64,000 nucleotides of DNA from Roseivirga sp. E12 (lineage in GTDB: Bacteria; Bacteroidota; Bacteroidia; Cytophagales; Cyclobacteriaceae): NCBI RefSeq assembly GCF_017592825.1, contig NZ_JAGFMD010000012.1, forward strand, positions 44,151 through 108,150, in the 5' to 3' direction. Made by a program: the position numbers and the translations under genes. The notes under the pieces were generated by a model that worked only from the letters and a program-made list of their open reading frames with translations, was not told the origin of the DNA and did not search any database. The first letter of the stretch is position 1, and the number at the start of each line of letters is the position of its first letter. Of this stretch, positions 9,439-17,531 are shown one piece after another.

Positions 9439-9464
9439 TCAGAGTCCTCTTAGAGAGACTCTGA
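9439..9464 (+). repeat. REP-like palindrome
   Basis: Arms TCAGAGTCCTCT and GAGAGACTCTGA around a 2-base centre, same orientation as the copies at 2211 and 10179. It lies 97 bases upstream of the padR start and 129 bases past the end of the RAYT gene. Confidence 0.75.
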
Positions 9465-9510
9465 GTGTTGGATTGAGGGATTAGTCTCCAGGGTCCTCGA
9501 GTATTCCTAA

Positions 9511-9537
9511 TCAGAGTCTCTTGCAAAGGACTCTGAT
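9511..9537 (-). repeat. REP-like palindrome, inverted copy
   Basis: TCAGAGTCTCT and AAGGACTCTGAT arms, i.e. the reverse orientation of the 9439 copy. Together with the next copy it forms a closely spaced pair, as in BIME arrays. Confidence 0.7.
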
Positions 9538-9558
9538 AGTGTGTGGTAACTTTCTTAA

Positions 9559-9585
9559 TCAGAGTCTCTCGCAGAGGACTCTGAT
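9559..9585 (-). repeat. REP-like palindrome, inverted copy next to RAYT stop
   Basis: TCAGAGTCTCTC and AGAGGACTCTGA arms; it is the exact reverse complement, over most of its length, of the remote copy at 2211. It ends seven bases before the RAYT stop codon. Confidence 0.75.
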
Positions 9586-9592
9586 CTGCAAC

Positions 9593-10156
9593 TTAAATCA
9601 CATCCATATAATGAGTGAGCTGGGCATTGACTCTGTTCAACTCATAAAAAGCTGCACTAGAATAAGGGTATTCGACCCAATCATCAACCAAATTCCATTT
9701 TCCACTCACAGGGTTGTGGTGCATATAATCGAGTTTTGTCTCCAGCATCTCTCTGCTAAAGCACTCCTTTGCTTCAAATGAGGGAATGAACACCTGATGC
9801 TTCTTACCCTTTGCCCTTTCTTTACTTCCTACCCCTTGAGTTAACTCTTTTAACAAACGGTGGTTATCATGTTCGTGCAACCGCTTTACAATATCATAAG
9901 CAAGAAATCTCTTTCCATTCGCCACTAATTGATTTAAGTTTTTCTTGCACTCTTCGTCAACGAAAATCAATCCATGAAAATGGTTTGGCATAATAACGTA
10001 GCCCAAAACGCTCGCCTTCTGGGAGTACAGGTAATCAAACCACTTCCCGAAAGCACTATAAGCCTTTGCTAAATCAATCAGAGGAAGCCATTTAAAGCAT
10101 GTGAACGTAATGAAAAACACAGTATGCTTGGCCTCATGTAACCTGTGTGTGCTCAT
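9593..10156 (-). CDS. REP-associated tyrosine transposase (RAYT, IS200-like HUH domain)
   Basis: A 187-residue Y1 transposase-like protein. The metal-binding HUH motif is seen as VIMPNHFHGLI and the catalytic region as YMHHNPV, followed by the usual W..YPYSSA..Y tail. The start HEAKHTVFFITFTCFKWLPL is also typical. RAYTs are single-copy domesticated relatives of IS200/IS605 transposases that process REP palindromes at their flanks. Here three palindromes lie on the 3' side and one full plus one half copy on the 5' side, which supports a live or recently live system. The gene appears intact. Confidence 0.9.
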   Translation of the reverse strand: MSTHRLHEAKHTVFFITFTCFKWLPLIDLAKAYSAFGKWFDYLYSQKASVLGYVIMPNHFHGLIFVDEECKKNLNQLVANGKRFLAYDIVKRLHEHDNHRLLKELTQGVGSKERAKGKKHQVFIPSFEAKECFSREMLETKLDYMHHNPVSGKWNLVDDWVEYPYSSAAFYELNRVNAQLTHYMDVI

Positions 10157-10178
10157 AATTGAATTTAATCATTAATCA

Positions 10179-10205
10179 TCAGAGTCCTCTACGAGAGACT
10201 CTGAT
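10179..10205 (+). repeat. REP-like palindrome upstream of RAYT
   Basis: Arms TCAGAGTCCTCT and GAGAGACTCTGA; begins 22 bases before the RAYT start codon (which is on the other strand). It is the reverse complement of the copies beside the RAYT stop, so the gene is bracketed by inverted palindromes. Confidence 0.75.
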
Positions 10206-10219
10206 TGAGGGGGCTATCA

Positions 10220-10232
10220 CAGAGTCCTCTGA
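10220..10232 (+). repeat. half REP palindrome
   Basis: CAGAGTCCTCTGA is one arm only, 15 bases after the complete copy. It probably marks a truncated element at the outer edge of the cluster. Confidence 0.5.
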
Positions 10233-10293
10233 TTGAGGAGAGGGAGAAAGAACTATGTATTGGATGAGTCTTCCATTTCTACCATATTTAACT

Positions 10294-10755
10294 ATGATTG
10301 AGATTGTTGATTTCAAACTTAAGTATGCCAATGACTTCAAAAAAATTGGTGAAGAGTGGATCAATGAATATATGCACCTGAAAGAGCCTGACATCTCTAT
10401 TTTGAATGATCCTGAGGGCTCTATCATCAAAAAAGGTGGTTATATCTATATGGCAATTGAGGACAACAGAGCCATTGGTACATGTGCCTTAATCAAGAAG
10501 TCTGACAACAGGTGGGAGCTATGTAAACTAGGTATTTTGAAATCTCATCGAGGCCATGGGCTAGGCCGAAAGCTGTCACTCCGTATAATAGAACAAGCCA
10601 AAAACCTCGGCCTTGAGAACCTATACCTAGAGTCGAGTAGTAAACTGAAGCCAGCTATTTCCCTCTACCAAAAGCTTGGGTTTGTCGAGGATCAGTCATG
10701 TAATGAAGGAACATCCCAATGCGACATTAAGATGGTCCTTCATTTAAATACTTAA
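10294..10755 (+). CDS. GNAT family N-acetyltransferase
   Basis: A 153-residue acetyltransferase counted from the ATG at 10294 (MIEIVDFKLKYANDF). An ATG at 10255 behind a purine-rich stretch would add 13 hydrophobic residues that do not look like part of the fold, but it cannot be excluded. The acetyl-CoA pyrophosphate loop is RGHGLG in motif A (KSHRGHGLGRKLS), and SLYQKLGF is the usual end of motif B. The substrate is unknown. It lies directly after the REP cluster and overlaps the convergent TonB receptor gene by four bases. Confidence 0.85.
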   Translation: MIEIVDFKLKYANDFKKIGEEWINEYMHLKEPDISILNDPEGSIIKKGGYIYMAIEDNRAIGTCALIKKSDNRWELCKLGILKSHRGHGLGRKLSLRIIEQAKNLGLENLYLESSSKLKPAISLYQKLGFVEDQSCNEGTSQCDIKMVLHLNT

Positions 10756-12932
10756 TGCCCGAGTTCTAGAATCAAACCACCATTGACAACTATTCCTTCC
10801 AAAGGAGCCCAAACATCCAATGTCTCTGGAGTCATACTTGAGCCTAGGTTGATATTCTCAAACCTAGATTGACGTGTGTCTGTAAAATTTTCAAAGTTCA
10901 AGTAAACACTCACTTTCTTGAATTTCCTAAGGGCCATGAAGCCGACAATCCAGAAATCGTCCGTTTCGGAAAGATCGTTCCTCAATTGCTGACTGGTATA
11001 GTAAGCCTCTAAGCCAAGTCTCCACTTCCCTTCTTCCTCGTAAACCAAAACGGTACCAATGTTATGTTTAGCCGTTAGCGGCTTTTGATCATTCAGGTTT
11101 TCATATTCAAGGCGCGTGTCAATCAGCGCGTAGTTGAAAAAGAACTTGAAGTCTTTGTAGGTCAGCTTCATATTTGATTCAATTCCCCTAGAGCTCACTG
11201 GCCCACTCGCATTTTCAAAAAAGAAATTGTCAGCAGGATTTTCAGCCAGTACCAGTGGATCGTTCAATCGCGTATAAAAGAAAAGCTGATTCAAACTGAA
11301 AGTCCAGTCATTGCCAATTTCTGTCCGATAATTGATATCAAAATTACCACCATAAGATCGTTCTGCATCCAAATTCTCTAGGTTGAAGACATTAAGCCCT
11401 CTGAATGATAAACGTTCGGTGTCTTCGGTAAAGATGGTCGGTGTTTTATAACCCAAGCCTCCACTTAGCCGATAGGTAAAACTGGTATTCGGTTTATAGA
11501 AGAGTGCTACTCTTGGTAGGGCAAACCATCCATAATCATTATTTCTGTCTAATCGGAAGCCCGTTTCAATAGAGAAACGATCGGATAATTTGGATACTTG
11601 TTGTGCAAACAGTCCTCCCGTAACCTGGCTATAGCTTCTATCTGTACTGACCAACTCACCTTCCTTGAATTTATCTGAGTAAACATTGAGTCCCAAAACC
11701 CAGCTACTCATTTCATCGCCAAATGAATAGGTAGCCTCACTAAAAGTAGACCACTGCTCTCCATCGAAGGCATAATTGAATTGGTTGATACTCCTATCAA
11801 AATGTAAGAGACTGTTTTTGATAACCAACTCCTTATTGTCACCCCATCGACTGCTATAAGTGGCTTGGTAAGATAAGCGTCTAGTCGAATTCTCCTGAAG
11901 GTACTCGGTATTGCTTGGGCTTTCGGCATCAATGGCATTGAGGTTTCCACCTAGGCGATCCTCAAAGGTGCCATTCAGTGACAACCTCAATTTGCTATTG
12001 CTTGATGGATAATAAAAGAATGTAGGGTTTAGCGTAAGGCTCCGAACATCAGGTATTTCAGAAAAGTTATCTGAGTTGGGATCATAAGCGTTCTGCCTGT
12101 TCCCTGATGCAAAGAAGCTATAGCCAAACTTATCTCCTCTGCGAGCCGAAAAAGTATTCAGGGTAGTTCCACCAGCAGAAGTCTGATCCAGCATGATCTT
12201 CAGACGTGACTTTTCCTCGGGTTGAATACTCACAAGGTTTACTAGCCCTGCAATGGCGCCTCCTCCATAAAGTGTTGAGTTACTCCCTTTAATCACCTCT
12301 ACCTGTTTTAGATCCAAAGGTGGAATCTGCATAATGCTTAGACCACCAGAAAACCCTCCAAACAAAGGAAAACCATCTTTTAGCAATTGGGTATATCGAC
12401 CGTCAAGCCCTTGAATTCTAATACTCTGATTGGCCGAACTTGGCGATGTTACCTGCATTTGAATCCCCGTGCTTTCACGCAATAGCATGGCGATATTATC
12501 GGATCGCATTACTGCCTTTTCTTCCAGTTCTTCGGTGCCTAGGAATTCAATTCTGGTAGGAATATCTTCAATACTCCGAGAGTTACGAGTAGTTGTTACA
12601 ATCACCTCTTCCATCTCTTCCTCTTCCATCTCCATAAGGATCAAAACAGGTTCTGGATTGGTAAGTGGTAGTTTGATGACTCTAGATTGAGCACCATAAC
12701 CAACAAAGGAAAAGGTCACTTTCACTTCCGCTAAACCACTCGCCACACGCAATGTGGCTATACCGTTCTCATCGGCAATGTCACCATCGGTTGGACTCGT
12801 ACTAGCCGTGGCACCAGCCAAGGGCTCATTCGTTTCTTTGTCTAAAATTTTGAATTTTACTATTTGTTGACCCAATACACCATGAGTCATGCTCAAGCAC
12901 AAAAGTGCTGAGACTAATATTCGGATATGCAT
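10752..12932 (-). CDS. TonB-dependent receptor, probably metal related
   Basis: A 726-residue outer-membrane receptor. After a signal peptide (cut near GVLGQ) comes a carboxypeptidase-like beta-sandwich (about 22-105), a short Glu-rich linker, then the plug domain with IRIQGLDGRYTQLL and VEVIKGSNSTLYGGGAIAGLVNLVS, then the beta-barrel ending in LILELGH. Such proteins import substrates with TonB energy. Its position just downstream of a Cys-rich DUF6660 gene and of the Cus-type efflux genes, all on one strand, suggests a copper or other metal ligand, but the sequence itself does not show the substrate. Confidence 0.88.
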   Translation of the reverse strand: MHIRILVSALLCLSMTHGVLGQQIVKFKILDKETNEPLAGATASTSPTDGDIADENGIATLRVASGLAEVKVTFSFVGYGAQSRVIKLPLTNPEPVLILMEMEEEEMEEVIVTTTRNSRSIEDIPTRIEFLGTEELEEKAVMRSDNIAMLLRESTGIQMQVTSPSSANQSIRIQGLDGRYTQLLKDGFPLFGGFSGGLSIMQIPPLDLKQVEVIKGSNSTLYGGGAIAGLVNLVSIQPEEKSRLKIMLDQTSAGGTTLNTFSARRGDKFGYSFFASGNRQNAYDPNSDNFSEIPDVRSLTLNPTFFYYPSSNSKLRLSLNGTFEDRLGGNLNAIDAESPSNTEYLQENSTRRLSYQATYSSRWGDNKELVIKNSLLHFDRSINQFNYAFDGEQWSTFSEATYSFGDEMSSWVLGLNVYSDKFKEGELVSTDRSYSQVTGGLFAQQVSKLSDRFSIETGFRLDRNNDYGWFALPRVALFYKPNTSFTYRLSGGLGYKTPTIFTEDTERLSFRGLNVFNLENLDAERSYGGNFDINYRTEIGNDWTFSLNQLFFYTRLNDPLVLAENPADNFFFENASGPVSSRGIESNMKLTYKDFKFFFNYALIDTRLEYENLNDQKPLTAKHNIGTVLVYEEEGKWRLGLEAYYTSQQLRNDLSETDDFWIVGFMALRKFKKVSVYLNFENFTDTRQSRFENINLGSSMTPETLDVWAPLEGIVVNGGLILELGH

Positions 12933-12978
12933 TTAAGCTTTGTTTTAAAAATGGATACTAATTCTGAAGGAGTGCGAA

Positions 12979-13287
12979 TTAGATCTTGGGCGGTTGCCAA
13001 ATGTCAATGGCTGGTGGATTATATGCGATTTCTTCCAATTTCAAATCATCCGTTGTGATAACTATTTTTTGAAACTCGAATGATTGCAATGCAATCGTGG
13101 TTATTGCGGTGCAACACATACATGAGCAGAAAGGCAAACAATCATCCGAATCGTCTGCTTCGTTTGCCTCATTTGAAGATTCACAAATCCCTTCAGATTC
13201 GCAGCCTGAATCCTTCCAGGCATCGGCACATGGTGCCATGCTCATCAGCAGTATGAAAATTGAAAGAATAGCAGCTATGCGTTGCAT
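12979..13287 (-). CDS. small Cys-rich exported protein, DUF6660-like
   Basis: A 102-residue protein with a signal peptide (LLMSMAPCADAW) followed by an acidic stretch (SSNEANEADDSDD) and a cysteine cluster CLPFCSCMCC. Ten cysteines occur in the first 65 residues. This layout matches DUF6660 proteins, found in Bacteroidota beside metal-efflux and TonB receptor genes. A periplasmic metal-binding role is inferred. It ends 46 bases before the TonB receptor start, so the two are probably co-transcribed. Confidence 0.75.
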   Translation of the reverse strand: MQRIAAILSIFILLMSMAPCADAWKDSGCESEGICESSNEANEADDSDDCLPFCSCMCCTAITTIALQSFEFQKIVITTDDLKLEEIAYNPPAIDIWQPPKI

Positions 13288-13291
13288 GAAG

Positions 13292-13299
13292 CAAAGATA
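13292..13299 (-). promoter_or_regulatory. -7 promoter box right before the DUF6660-like gene
   Basis: TATCTTTG on the minus strand matches the Bacteroidota TAnnTTTG consensus exactly. Only four bases separate it from the ATG at 13287, so transcription would begin at or within a base or two of the start codon, giving a leaderless mRNA. Confidence 0.5.
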
Positions 13300-13356
13300 A
13301 GTTCAAAACACTTGCAACAGGGCATCAAGTACCGGGAATCATTCCACATTGCTCAT

Positions 13357-13391
13357 AAAAAATGGAAACCACCCAGGTTACCCCAGGTGGT
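13357..13391 (-). terminator. possible terminator of the 13463-13951 gene
   Basis: On the minus strand ACCACC and GGTGGT form a 6-bp stem, extendable with wobble pairs, followed a few bases later by six Ts. It lies about 70 bases past the end of the upstream minus-strand gene and separates it from the DUF6660-like gene. Confidence 0.45.
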
Positions 13392-13462
13392 CACACAAAC
13401 ACACACGACTCATCAGTAAACTGACGAGATTTTCTAATCTAAGAATTTCTTATGGAATGGCA

Positions 13463-13951
13463 TCATTTTTTGGAGTAAACAGCCTCACCAAATTGACTGT
13501 ATGTTCCATTTCTTTTCACATAGTCCTTCACCTCTATTTGGCTAGAACCAACGAGACGGTAAAACGTCTTACCTTCTTCCGTTTCCGGATCGCCCCATAG
13601 CACGGTAAGTTCATTCTCTTGTAGGCTATAGTCCAAGCCAAACATGACTCCTCTAGAGTCAAACCAATGGCCATTGTTTTTATCGGCACCCAACTTATAA
13701 TAAGCCTTAGATTCCATACTTCGAGTTGTACCACTCTGGTCTTTAAATGAGTTACTGAATTGTAAATGGATAAATTGATCCGATAGTACCTTTTCCCAAG
13801 TCATAGTGAAAGTGGCAGGGGTACCAAACAGGTTACCACTTCCGACCCAATCTCCTTCTATCTGATCAAAAAATGAGCTATTAGTTTGAGCCCTTGTACT
13901 GAAGAAGGCTACACTCAAAACAAGTACAAATAACAATTGATGTCTTTTCAT
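13463..13951 (-). CDS. exported lipocalin-like protein of unknown function
   Basis: A 162-residue protein with a clear signal peptide (VAFFSTRAQ). The mature part starts FFDQIEGDWVGSGNLFG and alternates short beta strands with polar turns, resembling the beta-barrel proteins that carry a GxWxG-type opening strand (lipocalin or DUF1579 style). No catalytic or metal-binding motif is visible. It lies 84 bases after the DUF3347 lipoprotein on the same strand, but a separate promoter cannot be excluded, so membership in the metal operon is uncertain. Confidence 0.6.
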   Translation of the reverse strand: MKRHQLLFVLVLSVAFFSTRAQTNSSFFDQIEGDWVGSGNLFGTPATFTMTWEKVLSDQFIHLQFSNSFKDQSGTTRSMESKAYYKLGADKNNGHWFDSRGVMFGLDYSLQENELTVLWGDPETEEGKTFYRLVGSSQIEVKDYVKRNGTYSQFGEAVYSKK

Positions 13952-14035
13952 AAGTCTAAATTCTTATCCAATTGACGTCCAAAGAGTCCTATCGGGACAA
14001 ACAAAATTGATCTTACACAATACAAACTAATTGTG

Positions 14036-14497
14036 CTAGCCTCCTATCTTTTCTTGTACACTTCCGCAGTGCAGCATCACATCTCCGAAATACGGATTAT
14101 TCACTTCCATCTCAGCCGCCAGCCAGAATGCACCCTTATTATTGAAAGCCATTGGGCAGTACTGTTTGTATAAAACGGTGTCACTTCCTCTTCTTCTCAG
14201 CATATCATACATTTTCATGGATAACCCTTCAAAAGCTTTCCGCTGTGCTGCAACGTCATCATTGCTAGCAATCATTTGAAGGTCAGGAGTGAGCTGGTCA
14301 TTCGTATTTACTTCCAAAAATTTAGTTGCAGCGGCCTTGGCTTTTGAAGCGTTAGTCGCAACTAGTGCGTCTTTTACGGCCAGATAGCTATCGACCAGAT
14401 TTTTCTGATCACTGACTTGTTCCTTTTCGCTTTTGCTTCCACAAGCAGCTATCAATAGGGTAAAAACTGTGACAGTCAATAAATATTTGATTCTCAT
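14036..14497 (-). CDS. DUF3347 lipoprotein, putative periplasmic copper-binding protein
   Basis: A 153-residue lipoprotein counted from the ATG at 14497, which gives a compact signal peptide with lipobox LIAAC; an upstream in-frame ATG at 14518 adds seven residues and is less likely. The mature part is helical and ends in the DUF3347 signature YCPMA...KGAFW...NPYFGDVMLHCG, whose Cys, Met and His residues are candidate Cu(I) ligands. The same signature occurs at the C-terminus of the adaptor encoded 39 bases upstream, so this is a free copy of that domain. It is probably a metallochaperone feeding the pump. Confidence 0.85.
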   Translation of the reverse strand: MRIKYLLTVTVFTLLIAACGSKSEKEQVSDQKNLVDSYLAVKDALVATNASKAKAAATKFLEVNTNDQLTPDLQMIASNDDVAAQRKAFEGLSMKMYDMLRRRGSDTVLYKQYCPMAFNNKGAFWLAAEMEVNNPYFGDVMLHCGSVQEKIGG

Positions 14498-14536
14498 TTT
14501 TCTATTTGTATTAGTCATTTCTTTTCTCTTTAATTC

Positions 14537-16294
14537 TTATTGGTTACTAATAATGGATTCTACATTTCCGCAAGTGAGCATCACATCTCCGAAATATGGA
14601 TTGACAATATTTTCTTCAAGGCTAACCCAAGTGGCTCCTTTATCATTATTAGCCATTGGGCAAAACTGTATATATAATGGATTCTCAAAAGATGTCCCGA
14701 ATGATTCAATGGCATTGATCAAGGCCTTCGATAGATTGATGAAATTCAATCGTTGCTGATCGCGATCTCCCGTGTTGGTTATCAGAGCCAAACTTTCTTC
14801 CATAGGATTTAATAAATCCATCCAATGCATATGTGCTTCTCCTTTTGCTAAAGTCATGTCGACATTATCTAGTGCAGTTTTTACTTTAACTCCTGCCTTT
14901 CTGATTTTGGCTCCATCGCCTTCAACCATTAAGTCTTTCAAGGCAATGTATTCCTTAGATAAGTCTGTGAGCTGCTGCTGAAATTCCGGAGCCACATCCT
15001 CACTGTAGTCTTTCGCTGCAGACAGCTCGATCTCGACAAACTCATTTGTATTGTCCCGAATTGCAGGACTAGAGGTAGCCGTATTCATCATACTAATTTT
15101 ACCTCTCAGCTGCGCTTCGGCATCTAGCGTAAAAGCACCGTTTGTCACTACTTCTTCACCTGCACTCAGGCCTTCATTGATAAAATATCTATCACCTACG
15201 GCATCGCCCAATACAACCTCTCTGAGTGAAAAACTCTGTTCGTTAGGCACTTTGACATAGACAATTGATCTTTTGCCTGTCCATAGCACAGCTGATTTTG
15301 GCACCGAAATACCTCCATCCTTATTCACAAAAATTCCTGTCGAGATAAACATCCCAGGTTTCAGGCTTCCTGATCTGTTTTCCAAGTCGGCCCTTACTTC
15401 TACAATTCTTGTTCTTGTGTTTACCTCTGGTGAGATAAAGGAGATCGTACCCAAATGGAACTTACCAGTGGCTTTATTCTCAAAATCAAAACGATCGCCT
15501 AGACGAATTCTCCCTAAATCCTTTTCATAGACTTCAAAAACCGCCCACACTTTTGACAAATCCGTGATTTCCATAAGCCCTCCTCCTTCTGGCAAATGAT
15601 TTCCGGTATTGACTAATTTTTTGGTGATTACCCCATCATAGTCTGCGAGTAGGTCGAAGTTTCGCATGGGCTCCTTGGAAGTTTCGATCGTTCGAATCTG
15701 TTCCATGGTCAATTTCCAATGGTGAAGCTTTTTTCTGGCTGCTTCGAGCAAAATCGGGTTAGTCTCCTCAAGCTTTTTTGCCTCTATTAACTCTTCTTGG
15801 GCAGCAACTAACTCCGGGGAGTAAATGGATGCTATTTTCTCTCCCTTTTTGACCACATCACCTTCAAAGCTCTTATACAATGCCTCAACTCTTCCTTCAA
15901 AGTGAGTGGTTTGAATATTGACCCTACGATCATCCACCTTTACTTTTCCGTTCAGCCTTAACACATCATCTACCATTTCGCTACCTACAATCGTGGTCTG
16001 GATGCTGGCCAACTGCATGGCATTATTCGACATTTTTAAAATGGTCGGATCATCATCTACATCATCAGCAACTGGGATTAGATCCATTCCGCAGAAAGGG
16101 CATGCCCCGGGTTCTGATTGCCTTACTTGTGGATGCATGGAGCAAGTCCAGCTTCCGCTTTCATCAAGCTCATGTTGATGATTGTCGGCAATAGATTCTT
16201 TTGAACTACCACCCCCAAAGAATATCGCACCTAGTGCAACTCCAATCACGAGGGTAAGACCAATGGTCAGGAGGGTTGATCTATTTAATTTCAT
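14537..16294 (-). CDS. cusB: CusB-like RND periplasmic adaptor with heavy-metal-binding and DUF3347 domains
   Basis: A 585-residue adaptor linking the inner-membrane pump to the outer-membrane channel. An N-terminal helix anchors it (about 8-28). A heavy-metal-binding domain follows with Cys51, His54, Cys65 and Cys68 (WTCSMHPQV, CPFCGMDLIP). The membrane-fusion body has an alpha-hairpin (about 165-215), a lipoyl-like and a beta-barrel part. From about residue 425 a DUF3347 domain is fused, ending in FCPMA...KGATW...NPYFGDVMLTCG. E. coli CusB is shorter and lacks both extra metal-binding modules; the role of separate CusF may be covered here by the fused domains. It overlaps the TolC-like gene by 14 bases. 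Confidence 0.92.
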   Translation of the reverse strand: MKLNRSTLLTIGLTLVIGVALGAIFFGGGSSKESIADNHQHELDESGSWTCSMHPQVRQSEPGACPFCGMDLIPVADDVDDDPTILKMSNNAMQLASIQTTIVGSEMVDDVLRLNGKVKVDDRRVNIQTTHFEGRVEALYKSFEGDVVKKGEKIASIYSPELVAAQEELIEAKKLEETNPILLEAARKKLHHWKLTMEQIRTIETSKEPMRNFDLLADYDGVITKKLVNTGNHLPEGGGLMEITDLSKVWAVFEVYEKDLGRIRLGDRFDFENKATGKFHLGTISFISPEVNTRTRIVEVRADLENRSGSLKPGMFISTGIFVNKDGGISVPKSAVLWTGKRSIVYVKVPNEQSFSLREVVLGDAVGDRYFINEGLSAGEEVVTNGAFTLDAEAQLRGKISMMNTATSSPAIRDNTNEFVEIELSAAKDYSEDVAPEFQQQLTDLSKEYIALKDLMVEGDGAKIRKAGVKVKTALDNVDMTLAKGEAHMHWMDLLNPMEESLALITNTGDRDQQRLNFINLSKALINAIESFGTSFENPLYIQFCPMANNDKGATWVSLEENIVNPYFGDVMLTCGNVESIISNQ

Positions 16295-17531
16295 TTTGTA
16301 TTTCGTTTAGGGTGGAACCCGTTAAGTATTCTTGCTTAAAAACTGCCTGCTGATAAAGCACGCCAGTTCGAACGTTTGCTAACTGCAGCTGTAAGAGCCT
16401 CTGCTGTGTTTCCAAGAGTTTCTCAAAATCTTGGTTGTTATTGGTGTACTCACTGATCAATACATTGAGCAAAACCTCTGTCTTTTTCATTTCGTCTGAA
16501 TACAAAGCCAGGCTCTGAGAAGCTGCCTCTAATTCGTACTCAATACCGATCCAACTGTTCTTCAACTCATCTTCTAAAGCTGCCAACTCAAAGCCTTTTG
16601 CTTTCATCTTAAGGTCAGCTTCCTTCTGGACAGATCGATTCTTCTTACCAAAAATTGGTAGGCTAATATTTACTTGCGGAACGAGAATATCCTTGCCATT
16701 ATCGGGAATGTTCACACCCTCTCGCTTAGCAATTAATCCGTAGTCAAGACCCAAACCGATATTTGGTTTACGTCCTAAATCAGCCAATACTTTTTCTTGT
16801 TCTAGTGCCGAAAGATTTGACTTGATGGCTCTCAACCTTGGTTGATCCTCCATAACTGCATCAAATTCGAAATCAACCTTTTCTTGTTTTAGGGTATCCG
16901 AGATCACGATGGGCATCTCACCATCTCGATGAAGCATGGTGTTGAAATCATGTTTGAGAGGCTTCTCCTTTAACCTGAGAAGCTCCAGTTCAGTCTTCGC
17001 CCGATCGATACTGATTTGTACCCGCACTAAATCAGCTAATGAGACAAGGTTTGCCTCATACTTAGTCTTAGTCACCGGCTCATAAGATCTGAGGATATCC
17101 AAATTCTCCTCCATGATCTGGATCTCCTTTTGTAATTCATACAGTGCCAGCCACTTGGACTTCACTTGTAGGAAGAGTTGATTTCTAGCCTCCTGAAACA
17201 TCTCAAATTTGGCTTTAGCCAAACTGGCCGCTGCTTTCTCTCTCGCTTTTAAAGTCCCCATCCAGGGAAACATTTGCGATACGGAAAGCCTAAAGCGTTG
17301 TGGACCTACCCGCGTTTCCACCGGAGAAATAAAATAACCGAAGCTCAGGTTTGGATCGGGCAGTGCTCCTTGTTGGTTTACACGCTCTAGGGCAGCCAAA
17401 TAAAGGTTGAACTTAGCCTTGAGAGTTGGATTTTCCCTTGCGGCTATCTCCAGATAATCGTTCAGCCCTGTTTGTGCTTGAACAGCGCTTGTGATTAGCA
17501 GAAATATGATCAATGATATAAATCGCCTCAT
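16281..17531 (-). CDS. cusC: TolC-family outer-membrane efflux protein (CusC-like)
   Basis: A 416-residue protein with a signal peptide (TSAVQAQ) and two long heptad-rich helical hairpins separated by beta strands, as in TolC/CusC channels. Recognisable pieces are NPTLKAKFNLYLAALERVNQQGALPDPNLSFGYF at the front, split here by no gaps, and the repeat half near residue 240. It begins with an ATGA overlap with the decarboxylase-like gene and overlaps the adaptor gene at its end, so it belongs to a coupled efflux operon. It would form the outer channel of the tripartite pump. Confidence 0.88.
   Translation of the reverse strand: MRRFISLIIFLLITSAVQAQTGLNDYLEIAARENPTLKAKFNLYLAALERVNQQGALPDPNLSFGYFISPVETRVGPQRFRLSVSQMFPWMGTLKAREKAAASLAKAKFEMFQEARNQLFLQVKSKWLALYELQKEIQIMEENLDILRSYEPVTKTKYEANLVSLADLVRVQISIDRAKTELELLRLKEKPLKHDFNTMLHRDGEMPIVISDTLKQEKVDFEFDAVMEDQPRLRAIKSNLSALEQEKVLADLGRKPNIGLGLDYGLIAKREGVNIPDNGKDILVPQVNISLPIFGKKNRSVQKEADLKMKAKGFELAALEDELKNSWIGIEYELEAASQSLALYSDEMKKTEVLLNVLISEYTNNNQDFEKLLETQQRLLQLQLANVRTGVLYQQAVFKQEYLTGSTLNEIQNEIK

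Noticed and set aside
9593..10156. Ordinary IS200/IS605 insertion sequence
   Set aside because: The protein is of the RAYT branch, there is no accessory TnpB, and the flanking palindromes are dispersed REP-type repeats rather than IS ends.
13409..13428. CTGATGAG on the minus strand within an 8-of-9-bp hairpin, reminiscent of a hammerhead ribozyme core
   Set aside because: The second core strand (CGAAAC-type) and the other helices are missing; it is only a small hairpin between two genes.
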